From NCBI GenBank assembly GCA_945897365.1, contig CAMDFD010000015.1, forward strand, positions 17,099-81,098: a stretch of 64,000 nucleotides of DNA. Direction: 5' to 3'. The position numbers and the translations under genes are program-made. The number at the start of each line of letters is the position of its first letter. Positions within the stretch are counted from its first letter, which is position 1. Positions 22,885 to 31,004 of the stretch are shown one piece after another. The DNA is from Bordetella parapertussis (GTDB taxonomy: Bacteria; Pseudomonadota; Gammaproteobacteria; Burkholderiales; Burkholderiaceae_B). The notes under the pieces were generated by a model. The model saw only the letters and a list, made by a program, of their open reading frames with translations. It did no database searches and was not told where the DNA came from.

Positions 22885-24234
22885 TTAAGGTGTGCGACGA
22901 TCACGGACCCTCTGCACCGCCTCACGCGCCAACATTGCTGAGAGACCACAGTACTCGATCGGATCCATCAACTTGGCGATGGCGGCAGAATCCAAGCGCT
23001 CGGTCACCCGCGGATCGGCACTTAACAAATCACCAAACGCTTTATTTTCAACAAATGCTGCTTGCGCCGCATCATAAACAACATCATGTGCATGCTGCCT
23101 TCCAAGCGTTGCACCCAGCGTCAGCATCACAGCCTCGGCCATAATCAGCCCACCACTCAGGTCTAAATTTTTTCTCATCCTCTGAGGATCGAGTTTTAAA
23201 TCTCGTATGATTAGTATCAACCGCGCAAGCATATCGCCTGTCGCAATACACGCCCGAGACTCTGCTGTGTCCATCATTAAAGTTGTCGTGCGATCGGCCT
23301 CGTGCTCGGTTTGCATCGCCTCAAGTGCCAAGGGAACTTGAGCGCGAATTTCTGCTGCTGCTGCAATAACGTCCTGGCATAGTTTTGGATTACGCTTTTG
23401 CGGCATCGTCGAGCTACCGACCGTACCGAAAGGAACCGGTTCTTCAACTTCCGCAAACTCAGTCTTCATGAGTTCGTAGATTTCTCGACCAATTTTTCCA
23501 CACGTGGCAGCGAGCATTGCGAGCACGCAGATATTTTCAGTGAAATGATCCGCAATCGAACGTGAGGGCACGCGCATAGACGTCATGCCAAGTCTTTCGC
23601 CCATCCCTTTTTGCACCGCGGGGCCTTGCTCACCTAGCGAAGCATAGGTACCGGCTGCACCACCTAGCATCGCTACAAAAATACGAGGGGCCGCCTGTTC
23701 TAGACGCTCCAGATGTCGCAATATTTCATCAATCCACGTTGCGACTTTCAAGCCGAAGGTGGCAGGTACGGCATGCTGTCCATGGGTACGTGCCGCGATC
23801 GGCATGTCGGCACTCTTTTCTGACAAGTCGGCCATTGCATCTAGCAGGTCTTCGAGCAATTGATTAAAAATATGATGCGCCTGACGCAGCACCAACAAAT
23901 CGCCCGTTTGAGTTATGTTTTGTGTAGTGGCTCCCCAATGGACCCAGCCGCCATGGGGTTCTCCAACTAATTGACCAAGCTCCCACACCAAGGGCACCAG
24001 TGGATGTCCGGTTCGCGCCAAGCCTTCGTCGATGCGAGTGCGATCCATCAGTGAAAGGTCCGCACACTTTGCAATGGCCACTGCTGCCTGGTCTGGAATG
24101 ATGCCTAAGTCCGCCTGCGCTTGCGCCAACGCGACTTCAACATCCAACCAGGCCTGCCACCGATTTTCTAATTTGTAGAGAGCACGGATTCCGGGATCAC
24201 TGACTCGTGTTGCGGTTGGAAGTTCGTCGCTCAT
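22885..24234 (-). CDS. Fumarase/aspartase-superfamily lyase (adenylosuccinate lyase / CMLE-like)
   Basis: A 449-residue lyase with the superfamily signature GSSTMPQKRNP (residues 273-283), the catalytic RTHGQHA (149-155) and HWGATTQNITQT (99-110). Sequence features such as HGGWVHWGATTQ and the C-terminal DPIEYCGLSA match the branch annotated as 3-carboxy-cis,cis-muconate cycloisomerase-like or adenylosuccinate lyase family rather than the housekeeping PurB, which has a different core. No protocatechuate-pathway or purine genes are near, so the substrate is unknown. Cytoplasmic. Confidence 0.8.
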   Translation of the reverse strand: MSDELPTATRVSDPGIRALYKLENRWQAWLDVEVALAQAQADLGIIPDQAAVAIAKCADLSLMDRTRIDEGLARTGHPLVPLVWELGQLVGEPHGGWVHWGATTQNITQTGDLLVLRQAHHIFNQLLEDLLDAMADLSEKSADMPIAARTHGQHAVPATFGLKVATWIDEILRHLERLEQAAPRIFVAMLGGAAGTYASLGEQGPAVQKGMGERLGMTSMRVPSRSIADHFTENICVLAMLAATCGKIGREIYELMKTEFAEVEEPVPFGTVGSSTMPQKRNPKLCQDVIAAAAEIRAQVPLALEAMQTEHEADRTTTLMMDTAESRACIATGDMLARLILIIRDLKLDPQRMRKNLDLSGGLIMAEAVMLTLGATLGRQHAHDVVYDAAQAAFVENKAFGDLLSADPRVTERLDSAAIAKLMDPIEYCGLSAMLAREAVQRVRDRRTP

Positions 24235-24564
24235 TGGTCGTCTCCTTTAGGATGATTCGTCGCGGGTTGGCCAGAACCATCGTTTAAATTCATCATACCT
24301 AGGATTCGCTGGCAAGAGCCAGCACAGTTGGCGCTGGTTGAAGATTGACCAGTCAATTGTCACTCATTACGCTTGGTCTGAAAATATCAAAGCAGTCCAG
24401 CTTAGTCCCGTTTAAGTAACATAGCTTAAACCAATCGCTAAAACTGCCTTAAAAAACCGATCCACTATACTACTTCAGCTTAGATGCTAAAGCTGAAAAC
24501 CTGTTCGTCCACATACTTTTTTATCTTTTTTTTATTGTTTAAATTTGTTAAATCAGGATTCAAT
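24235..24564. other. Intergenic region with two hairpins, no gene seen
   Basis: This 330-bp AT-rich stretch holds two small perfect hairpins: GCTGGC-AAGA-GCCAGC (24308-24323) and TTCAGCTT (24474-24481) with AAGCTGAA (24490-24497). Neither is followed by a clear T run at the right place. The second lies where a leader for the gene at 24565 would be. No credible promoter was identified. Confidence 0.5.
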
Positions 24565-25038
24565 ATGAATATTTTTAAAATATTTTTTATATCTCTCATC
24601 ACACTATTTTCATTAGGTGCTAATGCCAAAGAAACTTTGATAGTGATACATCCCGCAGTACCAGCACCAACTTTTATGGACCATGGTAAACCTGGTGAAT
24701 CAGTGGGCGATGTCAGGATTTGGCATTTTCCAGCGAAGACAGATAAAGGGGATGTACTGACCACGGACTGGATTATGACAACAACCGGAATCGTAGACTC
24801 CAGGGAAATTCAATACAGAATGACAAGCGCAACTTTTGCCTTTGGTCAAGGCACTACGGATCAAATTGTCATTCAGGGGATTGCTGAATATCCGAGCGCT
24901 AAGGCTACGCTTCAGAACACAGCCTCTAGCCCCCGCGCTGTCATTGGAGGTACAGGAAAATTTGCCAATGCAAATGGTTGGATGGAAACAACACATCTAG
25001 CAGATGGAACCTGGCGGCATGTACTTCACCTAAAATAA
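24565..25038 (+). CDS. Exported dirigent / allene-oxide-cyclase-barrel-like protein
   Basis: The start is ATG 24565 after AGGA (24555-24558); upstream in-frame codons lie in an AT-rich leader. Residues 1-21 form a signal peptide (FKIFFISLITLFSLGANA). The mature 135 residues have the pattern DVRIWHFPAKTDKGDVLTTDW near the N-terminus and AVIGGTGKFANANGWMETTH near the C-terminus, which resembles the beta-barrel shared by dirigent proteins and allene oxide cyclases (AOC-barrel-like). Bacterial members are mostly uncharacterised and secreted. It is not linked to a pathway here; a short palindrome and tRNA-Val follow. Family call is moderate and rests on remembered pattern. Confidence 0.55.
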   Translation: MNIFKIFFISLITLFSLGANAKETLIVIHPAVPAPTFMDHGKPGESVGDVRIWHFPAKTDKGDVLTTDWIMTTTGIVDSREIQYRMTSATFAFGQGTTDQIVIQGIAEYPSAKATLQNTASSPRAVIGGTGKFANANGWMETTHLADGTWRHVLHLK

Positions 25039-25088
25039 GGTAATAAAAAGCTTGATAGCGCGCTTGAAAAGTCTTGACATGATGACCC

Positions 25089-25102
25089 TCCCCTTTTAAG
25101 GG
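25089..25102. other. Palindrome CCCCTTTTAAGGGG
   Basis: A perfect 14-bp inverted repeat about 50 bases after the barrel-protein gene; it resembles the stem of the tRNA-Val terminator 100 bp away (CCCCTTAAAAGGGG). It may be a weak terminator for the plus-strand gene, but no T run follows. Confidence 0.4.
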
Positions 25103-25182
25103 GTCGGAACATCCATAATCTATTCGAGCATCAAGTCAGTTTTGGCTCTTCAGGCTCTTCATCATTAACAGGCGTCAACTCG

Positions 25183-25207
25183 AAAAAAATGCCCCTTAAA
25201 AGGGGCA
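25183..25207 (-). terminator. Terminator of tRNA-Val
   Basis: TGCCCCTT (25190-25197) pairs with AAGGGGCA (25200-25207); on the minus strand the stem is followed by TTTTTTT. It lies directly after the tRNA-Val CCA. Confidence 0.85.
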
Positions 25208-25209
25208 CT

Positions 25210-25286
25210 TGGTAGGCGGTACTGGAATCGAACCAGCGACCTCCACGATGTCAACGTGGCGCTCTAACCAGCTGAGCTAACCGCCT
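25210..25286 (-). tRNA. tRNA-Val (GAC)
   Basis: The minus strand gives a 77-base cloverleaf with acceptor AGGCGGT/ACCGCCT, D arm GCTCAGCTGGTTAGAGC, anticodon arm CCACG-TTGACAT-CGTGG (anticodon GAC) and T arm CTGGTTCGATTCCAG, ending in encoded CCA. It follows trpF on the same strand by about 50 bases. Confidence 0.95.
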
Positions 25287-25335
25287 GTAAAGAGGAAGAT
25301 TATATCGGTTTTATCGAATGGATGTCAAAAGCCGA

Positions 25336-25989
25336 TTACGCATCCGCTTTTTTAACTGCAGCAACAAACTCAGCGATGCGTTGAGCTGATTTGATCCCGG
25401 GCTCTAACTCAACGCCGCTACTAACATCGACTGCCCAAGGTCGGATGTTGTGCAGCGGCTCTAGCAGGGTTTGCGCATTGAGGCCGCCGGATAAAATAAT
25501 CGGTGCACGTTGTGCAGGATCAAGCGCCAAAAGTCCTGACAGCAGCGCATGATCAAAAGTGTGACCACTTCCACCATAGGCAGGCGTATAACTATCAAAC
25601 AACCAAGCTCTTGCCTCGGAAAATTGTAAACATGACTCTATCAGACCTTGCGCAGTATCCATCCCCGGCGCGCCCACACGAAAGGCCTTGATATAAGGGG
25701 TCGAAAATGATGCGCAAAACTCCGGGGGTTCTTCGCCATGAAATTGCAAAAGCGTGGGGCACATCGTGTCAATGACGTTTTGAACAACCTGTCGCTCAGG
25801 ATTCACGAAAAGCGCGACAGAACTCACGAAAGCAGGGAGAGCGTGCACAAGCTGCGCAGCACGCTCAGCTGAAACAAAGCGCTTACTCGAAGGATGAAAT
25901 ACGAAACCTACCGCATCCGCTCCCGCATTGACAGCGCACGTCAAGTCCTCGTGTCGCGTAATGCCGCAAATTTTAATTCTCGTTCGCAT
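25336..25989 (-). CDS. trpF: Phosphoribosylanthranilate isomerase
   Basis: TIM-barrel enzyme of tryptophan synthesis converting N-(5'-phosphoribosyl)anthranilate to CdRP. The start is ATG 25989 (MRTRIKICGITRHEDL, 217 aa), with the catalytic cysteine at residue 7 or 8 in KICGIT and the catalytic aspartate in WLFDSYTPAYGGSGHTFDH; IILSGGLNAQ and VDVSSGVELEPGIK form the phosphate-binding end. It lies 10 bases after truA. The usual next genes, trpB and trpA, are not present; tRNA-Val follows. Confidence 0.95.
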   Translation of the reverse strand: MRTRIKICGITRHEDLTCAVNAGADAVGFVFHPSSKRFVSAERAAQLVHALPAFVSSVALFVNPERQVVQNVIDTMCPTLLQFHGEEPPEFCASFSTPYIKAFRVGAPGMDTAQGLIESCLQFSEARAWLFDSYTPAYGGSGHTFDHALLSGLLALDPAQRAPIILSGGLNAQTLLEPLHNIRPWAVDVSSGVELEPGIKSAQRIAEFVAAVKKADA

Positions 25990-25999
25990 CGTCTTTCCC

Positions 26000-26872
26000 T
26001 CAATACCCAAGAAAATCCAAACCCACTGAACGCGCTGTCACGACAGGTAACGCATAGCCAGGATATGTCACATCCGTTAGATACAAACCATCCGGCGCAA
26101 AAGTTGGGGCACCTTGAGTGCGATCCCGAGCCTCAAGCACCTGTTTCACATAGTCTACAGGCTCTCGCCCTTGTCCAACCTGAACGAGAGCACCCATTAT
26201 ATTTCGTACCATGTGGTGCAAAAAAGCATTGGCTCGAAGTTGGATAACGATACGTCCTCCATGCTGAGTAATGTCCAGCGCGTAAAGGGTTCGGACAGGA
26301 GATTTAGCTTGGCATTGCGAAGATCTAAAGCTGCTGAAGTCATGCTCACCGAGGAGGCAATGCGCCGCCTGTTGCATGGCCTCGACATTGAGCGGCTGAA
26401 ATACCCAACCTGCTCTGCCCTGCCACAGCGGATGGCGCACCCGAGTATTGAGTAAGACATATGTATAGGCGCGTGAGGTTGCTGAAAAGCGCGCATGAAA
26501 TTCAGCAGGCACGGACTGAGCCCATTGCACCGAAATTGAATCTGGCAAATGTGCATTGGTCCCTCGCACCCAAGACTCTGGGCTGCGCGTGACAAACGTA
26601 TCAAGATGGATGACCTGATTCAACCCATGGACACCGGTATCTGTTCGACCAGCACAGACCGTATTGATTGGTGCACCTACAAAGGCCTGGAGTGCACGTT
26701 CAAGAGTATCTTGAACGGTCTGACCGTGCGTTTGTTTTTGCCAACCTTGCCATGAGCGACCATCATAAGCGATGCCAAGCGCCATCCGCTTGAGCTCACC
26801 ACCTGAATCAGAGGCTTTTACTGCCTCTAACTCGCAAGGCTGCGCCAAAGCCAACGCCGGCGACTCAGACAC
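26000..26872 (-). CDS. truA: tRNA pseudouridine(38-40) synthase
   Basis: Makes pseudouridine in the anticodon arm of many tRNAs. The catalytic aspartate is in CAGRTDTGVHGLNQ (Asp78 counting from 26872). Other motifs are GIAYDGRSWQGWQ, SATSRAYTYVLLN and NAFLHHMVRNIMGALVQVG. The start could instead be ATG 26785 (MALGIAYDG), giving 261 residues; the longer form adds a 29-residue polar leader and overlaps fimV by 8 bases. Between fimV and trpF, an order common in Burkholderiales. Confidence 0.93.
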   Translation of the reverse strand: MSESPALALAQPCELEAVKASDSGGELKRMALGIAYDGRSWQGWQKQTHGQTVQDTLERALQAFVGAPINTVCAGRTDTGVHGLNQVIHLDTFVTRSPESWVRGTNAHLPDSISVQWAQSVPAEFHARFSATSRAYTYVLLNTRVRHPLWQGRAGWVFQPLNVEAMQQAAHCLLGEHDFSSFRSSQCQAKSPVRTLYALDITQHGGRIVIQLRANAFLHHMVRNIMGALVQVGQGREPVDYVKQVLEARDRTQGAPTFAPDGLYLTDVTYPGYALPVVTARSVGLDFLGY

Positions 26873-28637
26873 TTGTTTTAGCAGATCCAGAAGTGGGTAT
26901 GGGTGTGGGTGTCGGCGTGGGCGTGGGCGTGGGCTTGTCCTCCGCTGACAAATTCAAGTCAATGGCCTGAAGCTTCTGATCGAAATCCGCTGCAAGACCT
27001 GGTGGATTGTGCGGCACTTGATCTGACTCATCATCCCGCGTCTTGTTTCCAGCACGTTTTAACAAAAAGGCAATCAGCAACGCGAGCAAAGCGGAAATAC
27101 CCAACACTAGGCCAAGAACATGATCAGAGGCGTATTGCTTGACTTTGGCAAGACCGGTTTTGACTTCACGTGCGGCGGCTGCCTCAGTACCCTGACCTTG
27201 AGCAACTTGGGGGCTGGAGACTGCGCCTGAGGATGCCGCAGCACTACCTGCAGAACCCGCAGCAGTATCTATTGCACTTGATGCACTTGATGCACTTGAT
27301 GCACTCGACGCGCTAGATGTGCTCGAAGAACCATCTTTACCAGCAGCACCTGTAGAACTAACAGCACCCGGAGTTCCTGTTGATCCTGTTGATCCTGTTG
27401 ATCCTGTTGAACCTGTCGAACCTGTCGGACCTGTTGAACCTGTCGGACCTGTTGAGCCTGTTGAACCTGTTGAACCTGTCGGACCTGTTGAACCTGTCGA
27501 GCCTGTTGAACCTGTCGAGCCTGTTGAACCTGTCGAACCTGTCGAACCTGTCGAACCTGTCGAACCTGTTGAGCCTGTTGAGCCTGTTGAGCCTGTTGAG
27601 CCAGCTGAGCCTGGTGAGCCTAGACCCGTTGACCCGGCTGTCCGCGAAGAGCCAACTGCAGCCAGACTTTTCTGCAATGCGTCTTTTAGCTCCTCAACAT
27701 TTTTTTTCAGAGCCTCCAGACGCGACTGCGTATCACGTAATTCATTGGCACTCGCAACAAGTGCATCAGCTATTTGATCCGCAGGACTCGTTGAGTCAAG
27801 CTTGACTTGATCACTGGTCGGTACAACGGTGCTGGACGATGGCGCAGGAGCAGTGACCGCACCTGATTGTGTTGAAGTCGACGCAACAACGGGCACAGCC
27901 ACACTCACCTGCCCTGCTCCACGGCGAGCCCTAAAAGCTTGATCGTGTTTAAGAAACATGGAGCGCGCATACTTGGCATCAACAGCGCGTATCGTTGCGG
28001 CATCAGGAATATTGAGCGTTGTGCCCGCACGTAATAAATTCATGTTGTCGTTCATGAAGGCTTGAGGATTCGTCTCATAAATAGCCCACATGACTTGATA
28101 AATATCCGCATTGGGTACAGCTTTGGTCAGCGCGATCGCGTACAACGTATCGCCACGCACAACACGAACTGAACTAGCAGAACCCGCCGAGGTATCTTTG
28201 GTTAGTACCAAATAGCTAGATTGGATGGATCTCGTGCCTGAGGCCGTCGAAAGTCGAATCAACACATCGATGACAGGACGGTTGACCGCCTGAGTCGACT
28301 TGAGAACAACAATGCGCGAAGACGACTCAAAACCTGGCTCAACCGTCACGGAAAGAGTCTCCAGGGCGGCAGGCAAAGTCAAACCCGCTTGCGCCCAGGC
28401 CGCTGCATCCGCAACCGTTGCACTCAAGACCTTGATATCATCAGCGCTCAGACCACGTAAGGGAATAGCAACCTCGAGAGGCGTGCCGGGAGCAGAATTG
28501 ACTCGACCGTGACCAGGCTGGGCAGCCATGGCGCCCCCCATCAGCGCTGCGAGCGAGACTCCGATGGACAGCCAAATCGGAGAAGCGGCTCGTCTCAGAA
28601 CGCCACCGGAAGAATTCAATTGCCTTGCCATATTCAT
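26865..28637 (-). CDS. fimV: FimV-like peptidoglycan-binding membrane protein with a long Gly-Ser-Thr repeat
   Basis: FimV proteins anchor type IV pilus and polar assembly at the cell wall. The start is ATG 28637, with AAGGAAAT upstream. Order of parts in the 590 residues: signal peptide (LSIGVSLAALMGGAMA), a domain typical of the FimV N-terminus, a LysM domain (VVRGDTLYAIALTKAVPNAD to TLNIPDA), a coiled coil with LEALKKNVEELKDALQKS, a Gly-Ser-Thr repeat block, a serine-alanine block, one membrane helix (VLGLVLGISALLALLIAFLL), and a short cytoplasmic tail with Thr-Pro repeats. The large TPR-containing C-terminal part of Pseudomonas FimV is absent. It is flanked by asd and truA as in other Burkholderiales. 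Confidence 0.85.
   Translation of the reverse strand: MNMARQLNSSGGVLRRAASPIWLSIGVSLAALMGGAMAAQPGHGRVNSAPGTPLEVAIPLRGLSADDIKVLSATVADAAAWAQAGLTLPAALETLSVTVEPGFESSSRIVVLKSTQAVNRPVIDVLIRLSTASGTRSIQSSYLVLTKDTSAGSASSVRVVRGDTLYAIALTKAVPNADIYQVMWAIYETNPQAFMNDNMNLLRAGTTLNIPDAATIRAVDAKYARSMFLKHDQAFRARRGAGQVSVAVPVVASTSTQSGAVTAPAPSSSTVVPTSDQVKLDSTSPADQIADALVASANELRDTQSRLEALKKNVEELKDALQKSLAAVGSSRTAGSTGLGSPGSAGSTGSTGSTGSTGSTGSTGSTGSTGSTGSTGSTGSTGSTGPTGSTGSTGSTGPTGSTGPTGSTGSTGSTGSTGSTGTPGAVSSTGAAGKDGSSSTSSASSASSASSASSAIDTAAGSAGSAAASSGAVSSPQVAQGQGTEAAAAREVKTGLAKVKQYASDHVLGLVLGISALLALLIAFLLKRAGNKTRDDESDQVPHNPPGLAADFDQKLQAIDLNLSAEDKPTPTPTPTPTPIPTSGSAKTSV
27274..27327 (-). repeat. Six 9-bp tandem units (Ser-Ala block) in fimV
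   Basis: Three identical GCACTTGAT units (27274-27300) are followed by three diverged ones (27301-27327). They encode repeated Ser-Ser-Ala on the minus strand. Confidence 0.85.
27376..27600 (-). repeat. 25-unit 9-bp minisatellite in fimV
   Basis: Read on the plus strand the units are CCTGT[T/C]G[A/G][T/A/G], 25 in a row without interruption. They begin with three CCTGTTGAT and end with four CCTGTTGAG, with mixed variants between. On the coding strand they give Gly-Ser-Thr, with a few Gly-Pro-Thr. The unit length keeps the frame whatever the copy number. Confidence 0.95.
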
Positions 28638-28648
28638 ATTTCCTTGAT

Positions 28649-29776
28649 TTAGAGCTCGCCTAACGTAATGCGCAACATGCGGCGCAAAGGCTCTGCAGCC
28701 CCCCACAACAGCTGATCACCGATCGTAAAAGCACCGAGATATTCGGGTCCCATGGAAAGCTTTCTCATTCGTCCAACGGGGATATCCATGGTTCCGGTCA
28801 CTGACACGGGTGACAAAGCACGCAAGGTGTCTTCTTTGGTGTTGGGAATAAACTTGGCCCAGGCTGTGCCTTGGGCAACAATATCGGCAAGCTCGTCGAT
28901 CGGGACATCGCGCTTGAGTTTGATGGTTAATGCCTGACTATGGCAGCGCATCGCACCAACGCGAACGCACAGACCATCGATTGGAATCGGTGTTGTACCA
29001 AAGCCCTCGCCTCGACCTAAAATTTTATTGGTCTCGGCTTCGCCCTTCCATTCTTCGCGGGACATGCCGTTACCGAGATCCTTGTCGATCCAGGGAATTA
29101 AATTGCCAGCCAGAGGAATACCGAAATGCTCGGTTGGCAATTGACCGGACTGCTGCGCAGAAAGAACTTTACGATCGATGTCTAAAATTGCCGAAGCGGG
29201 ATCGGCAAGCTCGGCCTTCACTGAGGCATTGAGTAAACCAAACTGTGTCAGCAACTCACGCATGTGTTGCGCCCCACCACCCGAAGCCGCCTGATACGTC
29301 ATGCTGGTCATCCATTCGATCAAGTCATGCTTGAACAAACCAGCAAGTCCCATCATCATGCAGCTGACGGTGCAATTACCACCAATATAGTCGCGCACTC
29401 CACGTTGTAGTGCCGCGTCAATCACATCACGATTGACGGGATCCAAAACAATGATGGCATCGCTTTTCATGCGCAGCGTGCTCGCCGCATCAATCCAAAT
29501 ACCTGTCCATCCCGCTGCCCGTAACTTTGGATACACCTCGATGGTGTAGTCACCACCTTGGGCCGTCACAATAATCGGTAGTTTTTTAAGAGCGTCGAGA
29601 TCGAACGCATTTTGCAGCGCAGTAGAACCCGCCCAGTCGGGCGCCCGCCCACCAGCATTGCTGGTGGAGAAAAACACTGGATCGATCAGCCCAAAGTCAC
29701 CCTCAGCACGCATACGCTGCATGAGAACAGACCCAACCATACCGCGCCAACCTACCAATCCGACTGACTTTTTCAT
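28649..29776 (-). CDS. asd: Aspartate-semialdehyde dehydrogenase
   Basis: NADPH-dependent enzyme of the aspartate family pathway (lysine, threonine, methionine, and diaminopimelate for the cell wall). The 375 residues include the nucleotide-binding VGLVGWRGMVGSVLMQRM at the start, the active-site cysteine at 135 in GGNCTVSCMMMGL, and the conserved histidine region VRVGAMRCHSQALTIK. Full length for the gammaproteobacterial-type enzyme. It lies 11 bases before the fimV start. Confidence 0.96.
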   Translation of the reverse strand: MKKSVGLVGWRGMVGSVLMQRMRAEGDFGLIDPVFFSTSNAGGRAPDWAGSTALQNAFDLDALKKLPIIVTAQGGDYTIEVYPKLRAAGWTGIWIDAASTLRMKSDAIIVLDPVNRDVIDAALQRGVRDYIGGNCTVSCMMMGLAGLFKHDLIEWMTSMTYQAASGGGAQHMRELLTQFGLLNASVKAELADPASAILDIDRKVLSAQQSGQLPTEHFGIPLAGNLIPWIDKDLGNGMSREEWKGEAETNKILGRGEGFGTTPIPIDGLCVRVGAMRCHSQALTIKLKRDVPIDELADIVAQGTAWAKFIPNTKEDTLRALSPVSVTGTMDIPVGRMRKLSMGPEYLGAFTIGDQLLWGAAEPLRRMLRITLGEL

Positions 29777-29816
29777 TTCAAAGAAACCACTAAAGATAAA
29801 AGATATAAATCATTTT

Positions 29817-29851
29817 AGCCCAGTGACCTCAGAAAATGAGGCTACAGGGCT
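29817..29851. other. Hairpin between leuB and asd
   Basis: CCTCA (29827-29831), loop GAAAA, TGAGG (29837-29841), enclosed by AGCCC (29817-29821) and GGGCT (29847-29851). It lies 20 bases after the leuB stop on the minus strand, so it could be a weak terminator, but no T run follows. Confidence 0.4.
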
Positions 29852-29870
29852 AAGTCACTGCTAAGTCACT

Positions 29871-30947
29871 TTAAGCCAAAGCCTTCAGAACAGCATCACC
29901 CATGGCGGACGTACCGACCTTGGTCATACCTGGCTCATAAATATCCGCGGTTCGCAGACCTTGTTGCAAGACCTTTTGCACAGCCTGCTCAATTCGGTCG
30001 GCAAGGGCGGCGCCATCCAGCGAGTAACGCAACATCATCGCAGCGGATAAGATGGTCGCCAGCGGGTTGGCAATCCCTTGACCTGCGATATCGGGAGCGG
30101 ATCCGTGGCTAGGCTCATAAAGACCCTGACCGGACGCATTGAGAGACGCCGAAGGCAACATGCCGATCGAGCCCGTCAACATCGCGGCCTCATCAGACAA
30201 AATATCACCGAATAGATTGCCAGTGACGATCACATCGAACTCACGCGGCGCACGCACGAGTTGCATGGCAGCATTATCCACATACATATGCGTCAACGCG
30301 ATATCGGGATAGTCTTTCGCAACGTCAATGACAATGTCACGCCAAAGCTGAGAGGTCTCAAGCACGTTGGCTTTGTCGACACTACACAACTTGCCTTTGC
30401 GCTTTTGTGCAGCTTGAAAGCCGAGGTGCGCGATACGACGAATCTCTGGCTCGGCATAACGCATCGTGTCAAAACCTTCACGAGACCCTGCATAAGGGCC
30501 ATCCGTCGCAGTACGGATACCGCGCGGCGTACCAAAATAGATATCCCCTGTGAGCTCGCGCAAAATCAAAATATCCAATCCGGATACGATTTCTGGCTTG
30601 AGTGAAGAGGCATTCGCAAGCTCTGGATACAAAATAGCAGGACGTAAATTTGCAAATAAGCCAAGCGCTTTACGCAAGCCCAAAATGGCCTGCTCCGGAC
30701 GATGCTCACGCGGTAGCTTGTCATATTTCCAATCGCCAACCGCACCAAACAAAATAGCATTGGATTCTTGGGCGAGCTTTAACGTCGCAGGAGGCAACGG
30801 ATGTCCATGCAAATCATAAGCGGTACCACCGACAGGCGCTTCATTGATTTCAAGCGAAGGAGCTACTACGCGCAATACACGAACAGCCTGTTCGATAATT
30901 TCAGAACCAATACCATCGCCTGGGAGTACAGCAATTTTCTTTGTCAT
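29871..30947 (-). CDS. leuB: 3-isopropylmalate dehydrogenase
   Basis: NAD-dependent oxidative decarboxylase of leucine biosynthesis, 358 residues. MTKKIAVLPGDGIGSEI at the N-terminus, substrate-binding RELTGDIYFGTPRGI, the VDKANVLETSQLW loop, and the metal/NAD signature NLFGDILSDEAAMLTGSIGMLPSASL are present. It is preceded by leuD with a strong hairpin between them. Confidence 0.97.
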   Translation of the reverse strand: MTKKIAVLPGDGIGSEIIEQAVRVLRVVAPSLEINEAPVGGTAYDLHGHPLPPATLKLAQESNAILFGAVGDWKYDKLPREHRPEQAILGLRKALGLFANLRPAILYPELANASSLKPEIVSGLDILILRELTGDIYFGTPRGIRTATDGPYAGSREGFDTMRYAEPEIRRIAHLGFQAAQKRKGKLCSVDKANVLETSQLWRDIVIDVAKDYPDIALTHMYVDNAAMQLVRAPREFDVIVTGNLFGDILSDEAAMLTGSIGMLPSASLNASGQGLYEPSHGSAPDIAGQGIANPLATILSAAMMLRYSLDGAALADRIEQAVQKVLQQGLRTADIYEPGMTKVGTSAMGDAVLKALA

Positions 30948-30960
30948 GTTTGACTCATCT

Positions 30961-30988
30961 AAAAAATAATGGGCCGGCGAACCGGCCC
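30961..30988 (-). terminator. Terminator-like hairpin between leuD and leuB
   Basis: GGGCCGG-CGAA-CCGGCCC (30971-30988) is a perfect 7-bp GC stem with a tetraloop. On the minus strand it is followed by ATTATTTTTT, a terminator signature, inside what is otherwise a leuC-leuD-leuB operon. It could set lower leuB expression or protect mRNA ends. Confidence 0.7.
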
Positions 30989-31004
30989 GATATACAGGTC
31001 GTTT

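Noticed and set aside
27319..27805. Long open frames opposite fimV (Val-Glu-Pro and Leu-Asn-Leu repeats)
   Set aside because: They are the reverse complement of the Gly-Ser-Thr minisatellite; the repeat keeps all frames open, no ribosome-binding site or homology is seen, and fimV on the other strand is a recognised gene.
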